DNA from: Photobacterium lutimaris
GTDB taxonomy: Bacteria; Pseudomonadota; Gammaproteobacteria; Enterobacterales; Vibrionaceae
NCBI RefSeq assembly: GCF_003025555.1
Contig: NZ_PYMH01000011.1
Span: forward strand, 111,021 to 175,020
Length of the DNA: 64,000 nt
Reading direction: 5' to 3'
Below are positions 35,234-43,746 of this stretch, one piece after another (the stretch's first letter is position 1; the number at the start of each line of letters is the position of its first letter). Under the pieces are notes generated by a model, which was not told the DNA's origin, ran no database searches, and saw only the letters and a list, made by a program, of their open reading frames with translations. Both the position numbers and the translations under genes were made by a program.

Positions 35234-35587
35234 TTAACCGAATTGAAGGTAACCTATAAAGCCCAGCCAAGAGGCAACCAGCAATAGCCAAGGCAACCAA
35301 GATTGTTTATTTGCGGCCTCTTGCTGCGGTACGGTGTGCTCTGCAGTTACGGGCTCAATGTCTTGGGCCTGGGTGCGGTCTCTGGTTTGTTTCTTGCGTA
35401 GCTTGTCGCGTTCACGGGCTTTGGCTTTTTGCTGTTTTTTGTACTGCTCGATACCGTGCTGGATCCCCTGAGCAATAAGTTTAGTCTGCTCTTTGGTCTG
35501 TCCAGGCTTTTGGGTCGAACGAGCAATTTTCATTGCTTCTGCTTGGGTTTCTGGGGACGGGGTCCCTTGGGGGGGCTTGTTTGCCAT
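35234..35587 (-). CDS. DUF2956 family protein
   Basis: A 117-residue protein with a conserved soluble N-terminal half (AMKIARSTQKPGQTKEQTKLIAQGI), a lysine- and arginine-rich coiled stretch (about 50-75), and a C-terminal membrane anchor (SWLPWLLLVASWLGFIGYL). It fits DUF2956 of marine gamma-proteobacteria; no function is known. Confidence 0.85.
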   Translation of the reverse strand: MANKPPQGTPSPETQAEAMKIARSTQKPGQTKEQTKLIAQGIQHGIEQYKKQQKAKARERDKLRKKQTRDRTQAQDIEPVTAEHTVPQQEAANKQSWLPWLLLVASWLGFIGYLQFG

Positions 35588-36084
35588 CGTTAATCTTATC
35601 CATCATATTCGTTGGCTGGATTATACCGCCGACAACACCAATTAGCACATTTCTGTCATTTTTATCCTTCTAAAGAGGTAGGAATCTTACAGAGCCTGAA
35701 CGAATAATGAACAGGTCGAAATTTGTATTAATATCCATTAACATAATGAATATTAATAGATATTCGGTAAATTGTTAGAGTTTGAGCATATTTATTTCTG
35801 ATGTGATTTCTGTAATAAAACTAGAAAAATGGCCGTTCTCATCCCACAGAACGTGATCTTACCTACAAGATGAATGTTCAAATAGTGCGTTGAACCACAG
35901 AAATTACCACTTCGGGTGGTAGTTGTGGGCAGATAGATTAAGGTGTGCCTAGTACTGAACAGTGTTGTTATATCGGCTCCCGAAGATAAAATCATGGTCA
36001 TCACAGCCAAAGATACAATTGGCTATTGAAATACCATGGTGAAACCTCCATTGCATATTAAGCAGTGAGATACAGGGAAAAGAA
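35588..36084. other. AT-rich intergenic region with two dyads
   Basis: No supported gene. An imperfect 13-bp inverted repeat lies at 35727-35757 (ATTAATATCCATT / AATGAATATTAAT, one mismatch), AT-rich and operator-like. A TTCG-capped hairpin lies around 35904-35930 (TTACCAC-TTCG-GGTGGTA, with outer CCACA / TTGTGG arms) and is not followed by T-runs, so it is not a usual terminator. A 72-codon minus-strand frame at 35792-36010 has no recognisable content. Confidence 0.4.
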
Positions 36085-36555
36085 GTGTTATATCCGATAG
36101 AAGCCTACGACAAGCATGGCTTGTTGAAACCATCAGCCATGTTGTGGTTATGCTGGTTGTTCAGTGCCAAAGGCTGGGTGATTTTCGTTATGGCGGGCGC
36201 AAGCCGCCAGCAAGGGGCCCAAGTCTTAGAGATTTTGTATCCATTGCGAGAGAACTTATATCTGGCAATGCTGTTGGGTCTTCCGGCACTTATCTATATG
36301 TGGATGGCTGGATACCGACACAAAAATAAAAAATTAATAAATTTTGTATGGCAGCAAGGGAAAGGGATCCTACTGCTGACTTATACAACAGATAGTGTTT
36401 TGCAAATGTATCAGTTGATGTTGACCCATGGGGCCTTCAGCTGGACCCGAGCGGTCAGCCTACTGCTGACATTCTGGCTTGGAGGGTACCTGCTTAGAAG
36501 CTCTAGGGTCAGAAATACATTTGCGGACAAGCCCGTAGAGAGGTACGTACAATGA
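36085..36555 (+). CDS. DUF2919 (YfeZ-like) inner-membrane protein
   Basis: A 156-residue protein with about four membrane helices and the family start YPIEAYDKHGLLKPSAMLWLCWLFSAK. It resembles E. coli YfeZ; the function is unknown. The start codon is GTG. It overlaps the next gene by 4 bases, so both are probably translated together. Confidence 0.82.
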   Translation: MLYPIEAYDKHGLLKPSAMLWLCWLFSAKGWVIFVMAGASRQQGAQVLEILYPLRENLYLAMLLGLPALIYMWMAGYRHKNKKLINFVWQQGKGILLLTYTTDSVLQMYQLMLTHGAFSWTRAVSLLLTFWLGGYLLRSSRVRNTFADKPVERYVQ

Positions 36556-36962
36556 ATGATTGGGGTAAAGGGTTGGTGCTGTTTAGCGCACTGTTGAGCC
36601 CGTTAGCCATGGCCGATTGGCTATTAGATGTGAATTTTGAACTGACGGGTGCGACAGGTAGCACTCAGTCGGTAAATACCTCGCTGTCATTATTACCGGG
36701 AGAAGAGACCGTCTTCTTTGGTAGCAACATTGATAGTGAAGATAGCAGCCGAGAATTAGTCGGCAGCGCCGAGTTGCTGGAAGTGTCGGCGGAAGAAGTT
36801 AAGATCGCGTTCAAGGTTCAGGAGCGGCTTGATGACGGCGGTTGGCGTACACTGGTATCACCAACGCTATCTACAGGTTTAAATGCCCCAACAATGTTTG
36901 AAGGGCTGGATAATAGCGGTGATCAGCAAGTGAAGCTTCAGGTAGAAGTGACATCGGTATAA
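36552..36962 (+). CDS. Secreted protein of unknown function
   Basis: A 136-residue product with a signal peptide (cleavage near LAMA-D) and a beta-rich, acidic mature part (DVNFELTGATGSTQS, SLLPGEETVFFGSN, VKLQVEVTSV). It is probably periplasmic. I do not recognise the family. Overlap with the DUF2919 gene suggests a joint role. A terminator follows. Confidence 0.7.
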   Translation: MNDWGKGLVLFSALLSPLAMADWLLDVNFELTGATGSTQSVNTSLSLLPGEETVFFGSNIDSEDSSRELVGSAELLEVSAEEVKIAFKVQERLDDGGWRTLVSPTLSTGLNAPTMFEGLDNSGDQQVKLQVEVTSV

Positions 36963-36989
36963 GCGCTAAATACGACTTTTTCATATTCA

Positions 36990-37017
36990 AAAGCCCGCAA
37001 TTTTTGCGGGCTTTTTG
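36990..37017. terminator. Terminator after the DUF2919 pair
   Basis: Stem AAAAGCCCGCAA / TTGCGGGCTTTT with a short T loop and T tail; symmetric runs allow use by the convergent gene ending at 37032. Confidence 0.88.
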
Positions 37018-37031
37018 CTGTTTGTCATACC

Positions 37032-37346
37032 TTAAACCGCAGTATCTAGCACCTTACCGTTGCCAGTCCCCGGATCGGGGGTAATGTTCTGGCTATAGAA
37101 ATCAGGCTTGCTGGGGCGGTGTTCATCAATAGCATCAGCCACTTTTTTTTTGATGATCAAGCGGTGTTCTTGGGTTTGGGCTTTGTTGTCGGCCGAGATA
37201 ACGGCTGTATCAGGATCCTTCTTCGGATCTTCTTTGAATTTATTCGTACTTTGTTGGTGAATATCAACCAGCTTTTGTGTTTGCTTCGCTTGGTAAAGGG
37301 GGCCTGCCACGTCTTTAGCCGGAAATGATGATGAACTTATTTCCAT
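37032..37346 (-). CDS. Small charged protein of unknown function
   Basis: A 104-residue soluble protein rich in Lys, Asp, Gln and Thr, with no signal peptide or membrane segment. AAGGATAAGATC before the ATG gives a good ribosome site. A central helical stretch (AQTQEHRLIIKKKVADAIDEH) and a low-complexity polar C-terminus are the only features. I do not recognise it. Confidence 0.6.
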   Translation of the reverse strand: MEISSSSFPAKDVAGPLYQAKQTQKLVDIHQQSTNKFKEDPKKDPDTAVISADNKAQTQEHRLIIKKKVADAIDEHRPSKPDFYSQNITPDPGTGNGKVLDTAV

Positions 37347-37680
37347 GATCTTATCCTTGTTATTGGTTTGAGCTAATGTGTTGTGCTTGTATATGTTTCA
37401 CCCCATCATAGCAGGTTAAAATAGACAAAAATTGAACAATTCAGGGCTCTTCAGCGTTTATATAATCAGCCTGGGTAAGTGGATGATTGGGCTGTACCAG
37501 TAATAGTTGATATAACCGTTGACGATATACGCATTTACCCTATTGATTTGTAGAAGGTAATCTCACTCAGCTGACAATGATCAATTTTCCATAAAGCATT
37601 CTCGTTATACTTTGAGCATCATAATGCTGTATACCTTAGTCGTTTGGGGATCAGCGACGATAATAAGTTAGGAGAAAAAT
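37347..37680. other. Intergenic region before the Dyp peroxidase gene
   Basis: No gene seen. A TATACT at 37604-37609 could be a -10 element of the peroxidase gene, with no convincing -35. The ribosome site TTAGGAG before 37681 is strong. Confidence 0.4.
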
Positions 37681-38577
37681 ATGGCTACGGCACAACCTTT
37701 GATTTTGCCTGAAGCAGGACCATTTGCATTGTATGTTGTCATGAAGGCAACAGGTGATACCAAGGCGCTTGTTGAGCGCTGCCAGCAAGTTCACTCTCTG
37801 GTTGATGAGATCAACAGCCAGCAGCCGGGTGCTGAGCTAAGAGCCAGTATTGCTTTTGGTAAAGCGTTCTGGACCTCACTGGAAAAAGGCTCGCCTGCCG
37901 AGTTTGAGGACTTTGCCCCGCTAGGTGAAGGAGAAGTTACTGCTCCGGCAACCGGTGGCGATGTGCTGCTGCACCTTAACTCAAGCCGCCATGACTTGAA
38001 TTTCTACTTATTGCGCCAGTTTATTTCGCCTATTGCTGAGCATGTCGAGGTGCTGGATGAAACCTATGGTTTCAAGTACCTTGATTCGCGTGATATGACC
38101 GACTTCGTTGATGGCACCGAGAATCCGAAGACGCTAGAAGCGCGCCAGGATGTTGCACTGATCAAAGAGGGTGACTTTGCCGGTGGCAGCTTTGTGATGC
38201 TGCAGCGCTTTGTCCACAACCTACCTGCCTGGAACCGTTTGAATATTCAGGCACAGGAGAAAGTAGTCGGTCGTACTAAGCCTGATTCTATCGAATTGGA
38301 AGATGTGCCGGCAGCCTCACACGTGGGCCGTGTGGATATCAAGGAAGAAGGCAAGGGCCTGAAGATTGTTCGCCATAGCCTGCCATATGGCTCTGTAAGC
38401 GGCGATCACGGCTTGCTGTTCATTGCATACTGTCACACTCAGCATAACTTCAGAGCGATGCTGGAGAGCATGTACGGCCACACAGACGGCAAGACCGATC
38501 AGTTGCTGCGTTTTACGACTGCGGTAACTGGTGCTTACTTCTTTGCACCTTCAGTCGAGATGCTTAATTCGCTATAA
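37681..38577 (+). CDS. Dyp-type heme peroxidase (YfeX-like)
   Basis: A 298-residue dye-decolourising peroxidase. It has the distal GxxDG motif as DFVDGTENP with the catalytic Asp, the proximal heme-ligand His in the VGRVDI / IVRHSLPYG region, and a distal Arg nearby. Like YfeX it has no export signal, so it is cytoplasmic. Proposed roles of relatives include peroxide or porphyrinogen oxidation; the natural substrate is uncertain. Confidence 0.9.
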   Translation: MATAQPLILPEAGPFALYVVMKATGDTKALVERCQQVHSLVDEINSQQPGAELRASIAFGKAFWTSLEKGSPAEFEDFAPLGEGEVTAPATGGDVLLHLNSSRHDLNFYLLRQFISPIAEHVEVLDETYGFKYLDSRDMTDFVDGTENPKTLEARQDVALIKEGDFAGGSFVMLQRFVHNLPAWNRLNIQAQEKVVGRTKPDSIELEDVPAASHVGRVDIKEEGKGLKIVRHSLPYGSVSGDHGLLFIAYCHTQHNFRAMLESMYGHTDGKTDQLLRFTTAVTGAYFFAPSVEMLNSL

Positions 38578-38589
38578 GATAGCGGCTAA

Positions 38590-38708
38590 AGGCTATTGGC
38601 ACTAGGCGATAGGTAGGAGCTTGGTGCTGGGAAAAATGAATGAGGGAGGTAATGTTTGTATTGCCTCCTTTTTTATTGACTCTATTTTCTTAAACCTAGA
38701 CTACTTGA
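38590..38708. repeat. Head segment of heptamer repeat element, locus 2
   Basis: It starts with GCGGCTAAAGGCTATTGG, sharing the decamer AGGCTATTGG with loci 1 and 3, but the rest is diverged and contains the terminator at 38645-38675. Confidence 0.5.
38645..38675 (+). terminator. Terminator after the Dyp peroxidase gene
   Basis: Stem GGAGGTAAT / ATTGCCTCC (one G-U pair), 6-base loop and seven T. Confidence 0.87.
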
Positions 38709-38771
38709 ATCGCCAATCGCCAATCGCCAATCGCCAATCGCCAATCGCCAATCGCCAATCGCCAATCGCCA
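38709..38771. repeat. Heptamer tandem array, 9 x ATCGCCA
   Basis: Nine perfect copies of ATCGCCA. The unit differs by one base from ATAGCCA at 9208. Both arrays end in CAGATA and lie directly before a convergent terminator beginning AAAAAGCG. Confidence 0.97.
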
Positions 38772-38778
38772 GATAAAC

Positions 38779-38808
38779 AAAAAGCGCCGCCCGAGGGCAG
38801 CGCTTTTG
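38779..38808. terminator. Terminator of ptsHI-crr (minus strand)
   Basis: Stem AAAGCGCCGCC / GGCAGCGCTTT with one G-U pair and a 4-base loop; T-runs on both sides. It ends the crr message and can also stop transcription from the left. Confidence 0.85.
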
Positions 38809-38826
38809 GCAAAGATTGAAACAATC

Positions 38827-39336
38827 TTACTTCTTGATGCGAAGAACTGGAGTTTCACCCACAGTTGTTGCGCCAGAAAGTTTGTTCAGCTCTTTGATTT
38901 CGTCCATGTTAGAGATAACAACTGGAGTAAGAGTTGATTTCGCTTTCTCTTCTAGAAGTGCTAGATCGAATTCGATGATAGTGTCACCAACTTTAACTGT
39001 TTGGCCTTCCTCAGCGATGCGAGTGAAGCCTTCACCTTTCAGTTCAACAGTGTCGATACCGAAGTGAACGAAAAGCTCGATGCCGTCGTCAGACTCGATA
39101 GAGAAAGCGTGGTTAGTTTCGAAGATTTTGCCGATAGTACCGTTTACTGGTGCAACCATTTTGTTGCCAGCAGGTTTGATAGCGATACCGTCACCAACGA
39201 TTTTCTCTGCGAAAACAACATCTGGCACATCTTCGATGTTTACGATTTCACCAGAAAGTGGTGCAATGATTTCGATAGCACCAACTTCAGTGTTGTCATC
39301 AGAAACCAGCTTCTTTAATTTGTCAAACAGACCCAT
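38827..39336 (-). CDS. crr: PTS glucose-specific enzyme IIA
   Basis: EIIA-Glc accepts phosphate from HPr, passes it to sugar permeases, and controls adenylate cyclase and other targets. The 169-residue protein matches the family, with the two active-site histidines in TNHAFSIES and ELFVHFGIDTVEL. It is the third gene of ptsHI-crr, 40 bases after ptsI. FrsA, encoded elsewhere in this window, is a known EIIA-Glc partner. Confidence 0.97.
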   Translation of the reverse strand: MGLFDKLKKLVSDDNTEVGAIEIIAPLSGEIVNIEDVPDVVFAEKIVGDGIAIKPAGNKMVAPVNGTIGKIFETNHAFSIESDDGIELFVHFGIDTVELKGEGFTRIAEEGQTVKVGDTIIEFDLALLEEKAKSTLTPVVISNMDEIKELNKLSGATTVGETPVLRIKK

Positions 39337-39376
39337 ATCGTTGCTCCTAAGCGTTTTTATTCTATCTGCAGCTATA

Positions 39377-41104
39377 TTAGCAGATGGTCTTTTCTGCGAT
39401 GAATTTTTCTACGTGAGCTTCAATTTCAGCAGCAGTAGGCATAGCAAGTGCTTGCTCAGCCATTGCTTTAACATCAGCAAAATTAGCGTTGCGGATAATT
39501 TTCTTAATGCGTGGAATCGAAATTCCGCTCATGCTGAATTCGTCCAAGCCCATACCTAGAAGTAGTAGGGTTGCACGCTCATCACCCGCTAGCTCGCCAC
39601 ACATACCTGTCCACTTGCCTTCTTTGTGAGAAGCATCGATAACTTGCTTGATCACGGTTAGGACTGCAGGTGATAGTGGGTTGTAAAGGTGAGAAATCAG
39701 CTCATTACCACGGTCAACAGCAAGAGTATACTGGGTTAAGTCGTTAGTACCAATACTAAAGAACTCAACTTCTTTTGCCAGGTGGTGAGCGATTGCTGCT
39801 GCGGCTGGTGTTTCAACCATCACACCGATTTCGATGTTTTCGTCGAATGCCAAACCTTCAGAGCGAAGCTCTGCTTTGTATTCTTCAATCGCAGCTTTCA
39901 GTTCACGGATTTCCTCAACAGAGATAATCATCGGGAACATGATGCGAATTTTGCCGTGTGCAGATGCACGTAGGATACCGCGTAGCTGGTCACGTAGGAT
40001 TTCGCGACGATCAAGGCTGATACGAACCGCACGCCAGCCTAGGAATGGGTTCATTTCTTGTGGCAGATCCATGTACGGTAGATCTTTGTCACCACCGATA
40101 TCCATTGTACGGATGATCACTGGCTCGCCATGCATTGCTTCAGCAACGTCTTTGTATGCAGCGTACTGCTCTTCCTCGGTAGGAAGCGCGTCACGGTCCA
40201 TGAATAGGAACTCGGTACGGTACAGGCCAACACCTTCACCGCCGTTACGGTTAATACCGTCACAGTCTTTTACTGTACCGATGTTACCGCAGACTTCTAC
40301 TTGCTTGCCGTCAAGGGTGATAGCTGGCAAATCTTTCAGTTTTGCTAGCTCTTCTTTCTCGGCAATGTTTGCGTCACGGATCGCTTTGAATTGGGTTACT
40401 TCAGCGTCAGATGGGTTGATAACAACCTTATTGTTGATTGCATCAAGAATTAGCATATCGCCATTCTTAACCTGAGCTGTGATGTCATTTGTACCTACGA
40501 TAGCAGGTAGCTCTAGAGAACGGGCCATGATAGAGGTGTGCGAAGTGCGACCACCGATATCAGTGATGAAGCCAAGTACGTAATCTAGGTTGATTTGCGC
40601 AGTTTCAGAAGGTGTCAGGTCGTTAGCAACCAGGATAACTTCTTCGTTGATAGCGCTTAGGTTGACGATGCTGATACCTAGTGCGTTTTTCACAAAACGG
40701 TTACCGATATCGCGAATGTCGGTAGCACGCTCTTTTAGGTATTCATCATCCAATGACTCAAGCGTTGCTGCTTGCTCTTCGATAATGCTGTAGATAGCAA
40801 GATCAGCAGAGGCATTGTTTTCTTTAATGAAGGCTATGATTTCTTCTTCTAGCTCTTCATCTTCCAGCAACATGATATGGCCTTCAAAGATGGCTTCCTT
40901 CTCTTCACCGAAGGTCACACGTGCTTTTTCTTTGATAACTTCTAGTTGCTCAGAAGATTTTTTTCGAGCGTCGAAGAAACGCTGAATTTCGCTCTCAACT
41001 TGGTCCGCAGTAATTGGCGTTTTGTTAAGAACAACCGCTTCTTCCTGCAAAAGTAGTGCTTTACCAAAAGCAATACCAGGAGATGCCAGGATACCTGAAA
41101 TCAT
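39377..41104 (-). CDS. ptsI: PTS enzyme I (phosphoenolpyruvate-protein phosphotransferase)
   Basis: Enzyme I starts the PTS cascade by taking phosphate from PEP and giving it to HPr. The 575-residue protein has the active-site His in GGRTSHTSIMARS, the PEP-binding motif EFFSIGTNDLTQYT and the catalytic cysteine in GMCGELAGD. It is 54 bases after ptsH and strongly codon-biased. Confidence 0.97.
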   Translation of the reverse strand: MISGILASPGIAFGKALLLQEEAVVLNKTPITADQVESEIQRFFDARKKSSEQLEVIKEKARVTFGEEKEAIFEGHIMLLEDEELEEEIIAFIKENNASADLAIYSIIEEQAATLESLDDEYLKERATDIRDIGNRFVKNALGISIVNLSAINEEVILVANDLTPSETAQINLDYVLGFITDIGGRTSHTSIMARSLELPAIVGTNDITAQVKNGDMLILDAINNKVVINPSDAEVTQFKAIRDANIAEKEELAKLKDLPAITLDGKQVEVCGNIGTVKDCDGINRNGGEGVGLYRTEFLFMDRDALPTEEEQYAAYKDVAEAMHGEPVIIRTMDIGGDKDLPYMDLPQEMNPFLGWRAVRISLDRREILRDQLRGILRASAHGKIRIMFPMIISVEEIRELKAAIEEYKAELRSEGLAFDENIEIGVMVETPAAAAIAHHLAKEVEFFSIGTNDLTQYTLAVDRGNELISHLYNPLSPAVLTVIKQVIDASHKEGKWTGMCGELAGDERATLLLLGMGLDEFSMSGISIPRIKKIIRNANFADVKAMAEQALAMPTAAEIEAHVEKFIAEKTIC

Positions 41105-41158
41105 AGCCTTACCTTAAAATATACTTGAAACTAGGGGAAGTAATAAACAGACTGCGTA

Positions 41159-41416
41159 TTAGTGCAGTTCATCCATTAGAGCAACTAGGTGGTCAACAGC
41201 TTGTTGAGCCTGAGTGCCTTCAGCAGCGATTGTTACTACTGTGCCTTTTACTAGACCTAGAGTCTGAAGCTTGAATAGGCTCTTAGCGCTTGCGCTTTTG
41301 CCGTTTGAAGTCACTGTGATGTCAGCGTCGAAAGCTTTTGCTTCTTTAACGAACTGAGCCGCTGGACGAGTGTGTAGACCGTTTTCTGCAGTGATCTCAA
41401 CTTGCTTCTGATACAT
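41159..41416 (-). CDS. ptsH: Phosphocarrier protein HPr
   Basis: HPr carries phosphate from enzyme I to EIIA proteins. The 85-residue protein has the active His15 in NGLHTRPAAQ and the regulatory-Ser-like region ASAKSLFKLQ. The ribosome site reads GGGGTGAAAA before ATG. Its eight bases GGGGTGAA are complementary to TTCACCCC in the candidate small RNA at 13108-13115. Confidence 0.97.
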   Translation of the reverse strand: MYQKQVEITAENGLHTRPAAQFVKEAKAFDADITVTSNGKSASAKSLFKLQTLGLVKGTVVTIAAEGTQAQQAVDHLVALMDELH

Positions 41417-41555
41417 TTTTCACCCCGATATAGATATTATTTATTTAATATTAACGTAACTGAAAGTAAGCTTAACCTGTTTACGCTAAGCTCGCTAACT
41501 GGGATTATAAACTACCCAACAGTTCGGTGTTTGAGATTAATCCAAGTCAATTTTT

Positions 41556-41571
41556 AGTGACTTTTCTCACT
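41556..41571 (-). promoter_or_regulatory. CRP-like site upstream of ptsH
   Basis: AGTGACTTTTCTCACT fits the CRP consensus TGTGA-N6-TCACA except for the outermost base on each side. It lies 140 bases upstream of ptsH. CRP control of ptsHI is known in enteric bacteria. Confidence 0.5.
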
Positions 41572-41666
41572 TTTCCAACTTCGGCCAGTTTGTTTTTTGA
41601 CCTTTTATTTTGAAGCTAGAAATAAAACACAACGGATTTATATTAAAGCTTCGGTCAAAATGCAAC

Positions 41667-41693
41667 AAAAAAGCCCCCCTAAGGGAGGCTTTT
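41667..41693 (-). terminator. Terminator after cysK
   Basis: On the minus strand: stem AAAAGCCTCCC / GGGGGGCTTTT with a small loop followed by six T. Confidence 0.87.
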
Positions 41694-41729
41694 GGGTCAC
41701 AATCGGAGTGGTAACACCGAAAAGTGTGA

Positions 41730-42698
41730 TCACTGTTGGGTTTCTTTGTCCGTGAAGATACCGGCAAACAGTGCTGATGATAGGTAGCGTTCAGCTGAAC
41801 TTGGTAGCACTACAACAATGTTTTTGCCGGCAAATTCTGGGCGTTCTGCGATGCGATTGGCTGCTACTACTGCTGCCCCAGAAGAAATACCAGCCAAGAT
41901 GCCTTCTTCTTCCATTAGGCGGCGTGCCATATCAATTGCATCTTCCGAACTTACGCGCTCAACTTCATCAATGAGATCAAGCTCAAGGTTGCCAGGAATA
42001 AAGCCCGCACCAATACCTTGGATTTTGTGAGGAGCCGGTTTGATTTCATCGCCATTAAGCGCTTGCGTGATGACAGGGGATTCACTTGGCTCAACCGCAA
42101 CGGTCGTAATCGCTTTGCCTTTTTGCTGTTTGATGTAGCGGCTAACACCGGTCAGCGTACCGCCAGTGCCGACACCTGACACGAATACATCGATTTCGCC
42201 ATCGGTCGCATCCCAAATTTCAGGACCGGTTGTTTTTTCGTGGATTTCAGGGTTAGCTGGGTTGTTGAATTGCTGAAGCAACAGGTATTTTTCAGGGTTG
42301 GAAGCGACAATTTCCTCTGCCTTCTCAATAGCACCTTTCATACCTTTTGGTGCTTCGGTCAGAACAAGGTTTGCCCCCAGTGCTTTTAGTAGCTTACGGC
42401 GCTCAAGGCTCATGCTCTCTGGCATGGTTAGCGTTAGCTTATAACCACGGGCTGAAGCAACAAACGCAAGAGCAATACCTGTGTTACCACTCGTTGGTTC
42501 AACAAGCTCGACACCTTCTTTCAAAATACCTTTCTTTTCGGCGTCCCAAATCATATTGGCACCGATACGACATTTAACGCTGAAGCTAGGGTTACGGGCT
42601 TCAACCTTAGCCAAGACGTTTCCTTTACTAACTCGGTTAAGGCGAACGAGCGGAGTGTTACCAATTGTCAGGGAGTTATCTTCGTAGATCTTGCTCAT
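41730..42698 (-). CDS. cysK: Cysteine synthase A (O-acetylserine sulfhydrylase)
   Basis: CysK makes cysteine from O-acetylserine and sulfide with pyridoxal phosphate. The 322-residue protein has the PLP lysine in NPSFSVKCRIG, the substrate loop EPTSGNTGIALAF, and the phosphate-binding GVGTGGTLTG. Upstream, beyond a repeat array, lies cysZ, a sulfate-uptake gene. Confidence 0.96.
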   Translation of the reverse strand: MSKIYEDNSLTIGNTPLVRLNRVSKGNVLAKVEARNPSFSVKCRIGANMIWDAEKKGILKEGVELVEPTSGNTGIALAFVASARGYKLTLTMPESMSLERRKLLKALGANLVLTEAPKGMKGAIEKAEEIVASNPEKYLLLQQFNNPANPEIHEKTTGPEIWDATDGEIDVFVSGVGTGGTLTGVSRYIKQQKGKAITTVAVEPSESPVITQALNGDEIKPAPHKIQGIGAGFIPGNLELDLIDEVERVSSEDAIDMARRLMEEEGILAGISSGAAVVAANRIAERPEFAGKNIVVVLPSSAERYLSSALFAGIFTDKETQQ

Positions 42699-42888
42699 TA
42701 TTGTCGTTCCTTCGTAACGCGTTTAAAAACATAAGACACGTTAAGCATAACCCGTAAAAGATGTTTGCAAAGTAATTTGTAGTTATATCTTATTGTTATA
42801 TGGGGCTGCTAGGAATGAGAAACTGGTTTCTAGAGGGAATAGTGGAAAAACAGGAAGAGCGGGATCCTCGTTCCTAGGACGAGAGTCA

Positions 42889-42964
42889 ATTGGAAGTAGC
42901 CGTTTGACCCAGAGCCCAGAGCCCAGAGCTCTCTAGGAACTAGGTTCTAGGATCTAGGATCTAG
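42889..42964. repeat. Double heptamer array, locus 4 (3 x CCCAGAG, then 4.5 x CTAGGNN)
   Basis: CCCAGAG is repeated three times at 42908-42928. After CTCT, four units CTAGGAA, CTAGGTT, CTAGGAT, CTAGGAT plus a final CTAG fill 42933-42964. Just before, ATTGGAAG at 42889 and TTTGACCC at 42903 recall the ATTGGAAG and TTGACATGG of loci 1 and 3. It lies between cysK and cysZ. Confidence 0.85.
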
Positions 42965-42972
42965 CCCCATAA

Positions 42973-43746
42973 TTAATAGTGACGGTGCTGCTCGCGGTAG
43001 TGGTCAACCCACATGGCGGTTGCGCCACAAACGGCAACTGGCATCACGAACAAATTGACGATAGGGGTCATGGTGCACACCATAACTAAACTACCAAAGC
43101 TCAAAGATGTACCGCGCTTGGTTTTCAGTGCGTCGCGCATTGTCGTGAAAGGAACTTTGTGGTTGTCGAATGGGTAATCGGCGTACTGGATACTCATCAT
43201 CCAGGCACTGAACAAGAACCACAGTACCGGACCGACAGTCTGGCCAACGGCAGGGATCCACAGCAAAATGAATAGCCCGATAGCTTTGGGCAGGTAATAT
43301 TTCAACTTGATCCACTCGCGGTGCATGATCCGCGGAAAATCTTTCATCACGCCTGTGATCCCAGTATCTGGTGCTTTCTGGCCAGTTAGCTTGGCTTCGA
43401 GGTGCTCGGCGAGTAGGCCATTGAAAGGTGCGGCGATCCAGTTGGCTATTGTGCTGAACAGATAGGAGAAGGTAACTAAGGTCGCTATGGCAAGCAGTGG
43501 CCACAGCAGGTAAGAAAGCCAGTCGAGCCAACTGGGCAACTGGTTCATCCAACCGTCAATCCATGTACCTAGCTGGCTTAATACCAAGCCAAATGCCGTA
43601 CCGAACAGTACGATATTAATCAGTAGAGGAAGCAGCACGAAACGTCGCGTGCCTGGCTGGGTTGCTAGCGAAATTCCACGAAAGAAATAACCGGCACCAC
43701 TCAACGGGGCTGAAAGTTGGGGGTGGGGCTGCCGGGATGATTGCAT
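42973..43746 (-). CDS. cysZ: Sulfate transport protein CysZ
   Basis: CysZ is an inner-membrane protein that supports sulfate uptake for cysteine synthesis. The 257-residue product has about four hydrophobic helical hairpins and the family pattern GAGYFFRGISLATQPGTRRFVLLPLLINI and FNGLLAEHLEAKLTG. AAGGAG lies six bases before the ATG at 43746, which decides the start. It is divergent from zipA. Confidence 0.93.
   Translation of the reverse strand: MQSSRQPHPQLSAPLSGAGYFFRGISLATQPGTRRFVLLPLLINIVLFGTAFGLVLSQLGTWIDGWMNQLPSWLDWLSYLLWPLLAIATLVTFSYLFSTIANWIAAPFNGLLAEHLEAKLTGQKAPDTGITGVMKDFPRIMHREWIKLKYYLPKAIGLFILLWIPAVGQTVGPVLWFLFSAWMMSIQYADYPFDNHKVPFTTMRDALKTKRGTSLSFGSLVMVCTMTPIVNLFVMPVAVCGATAMWVDHYREQHRHY

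Noticed and set aside
35792..36010. 72-codon minus-strand frame
   Set aside because: No convincing ribosome site or recognisable pattern; it covers a structured intergenic region.
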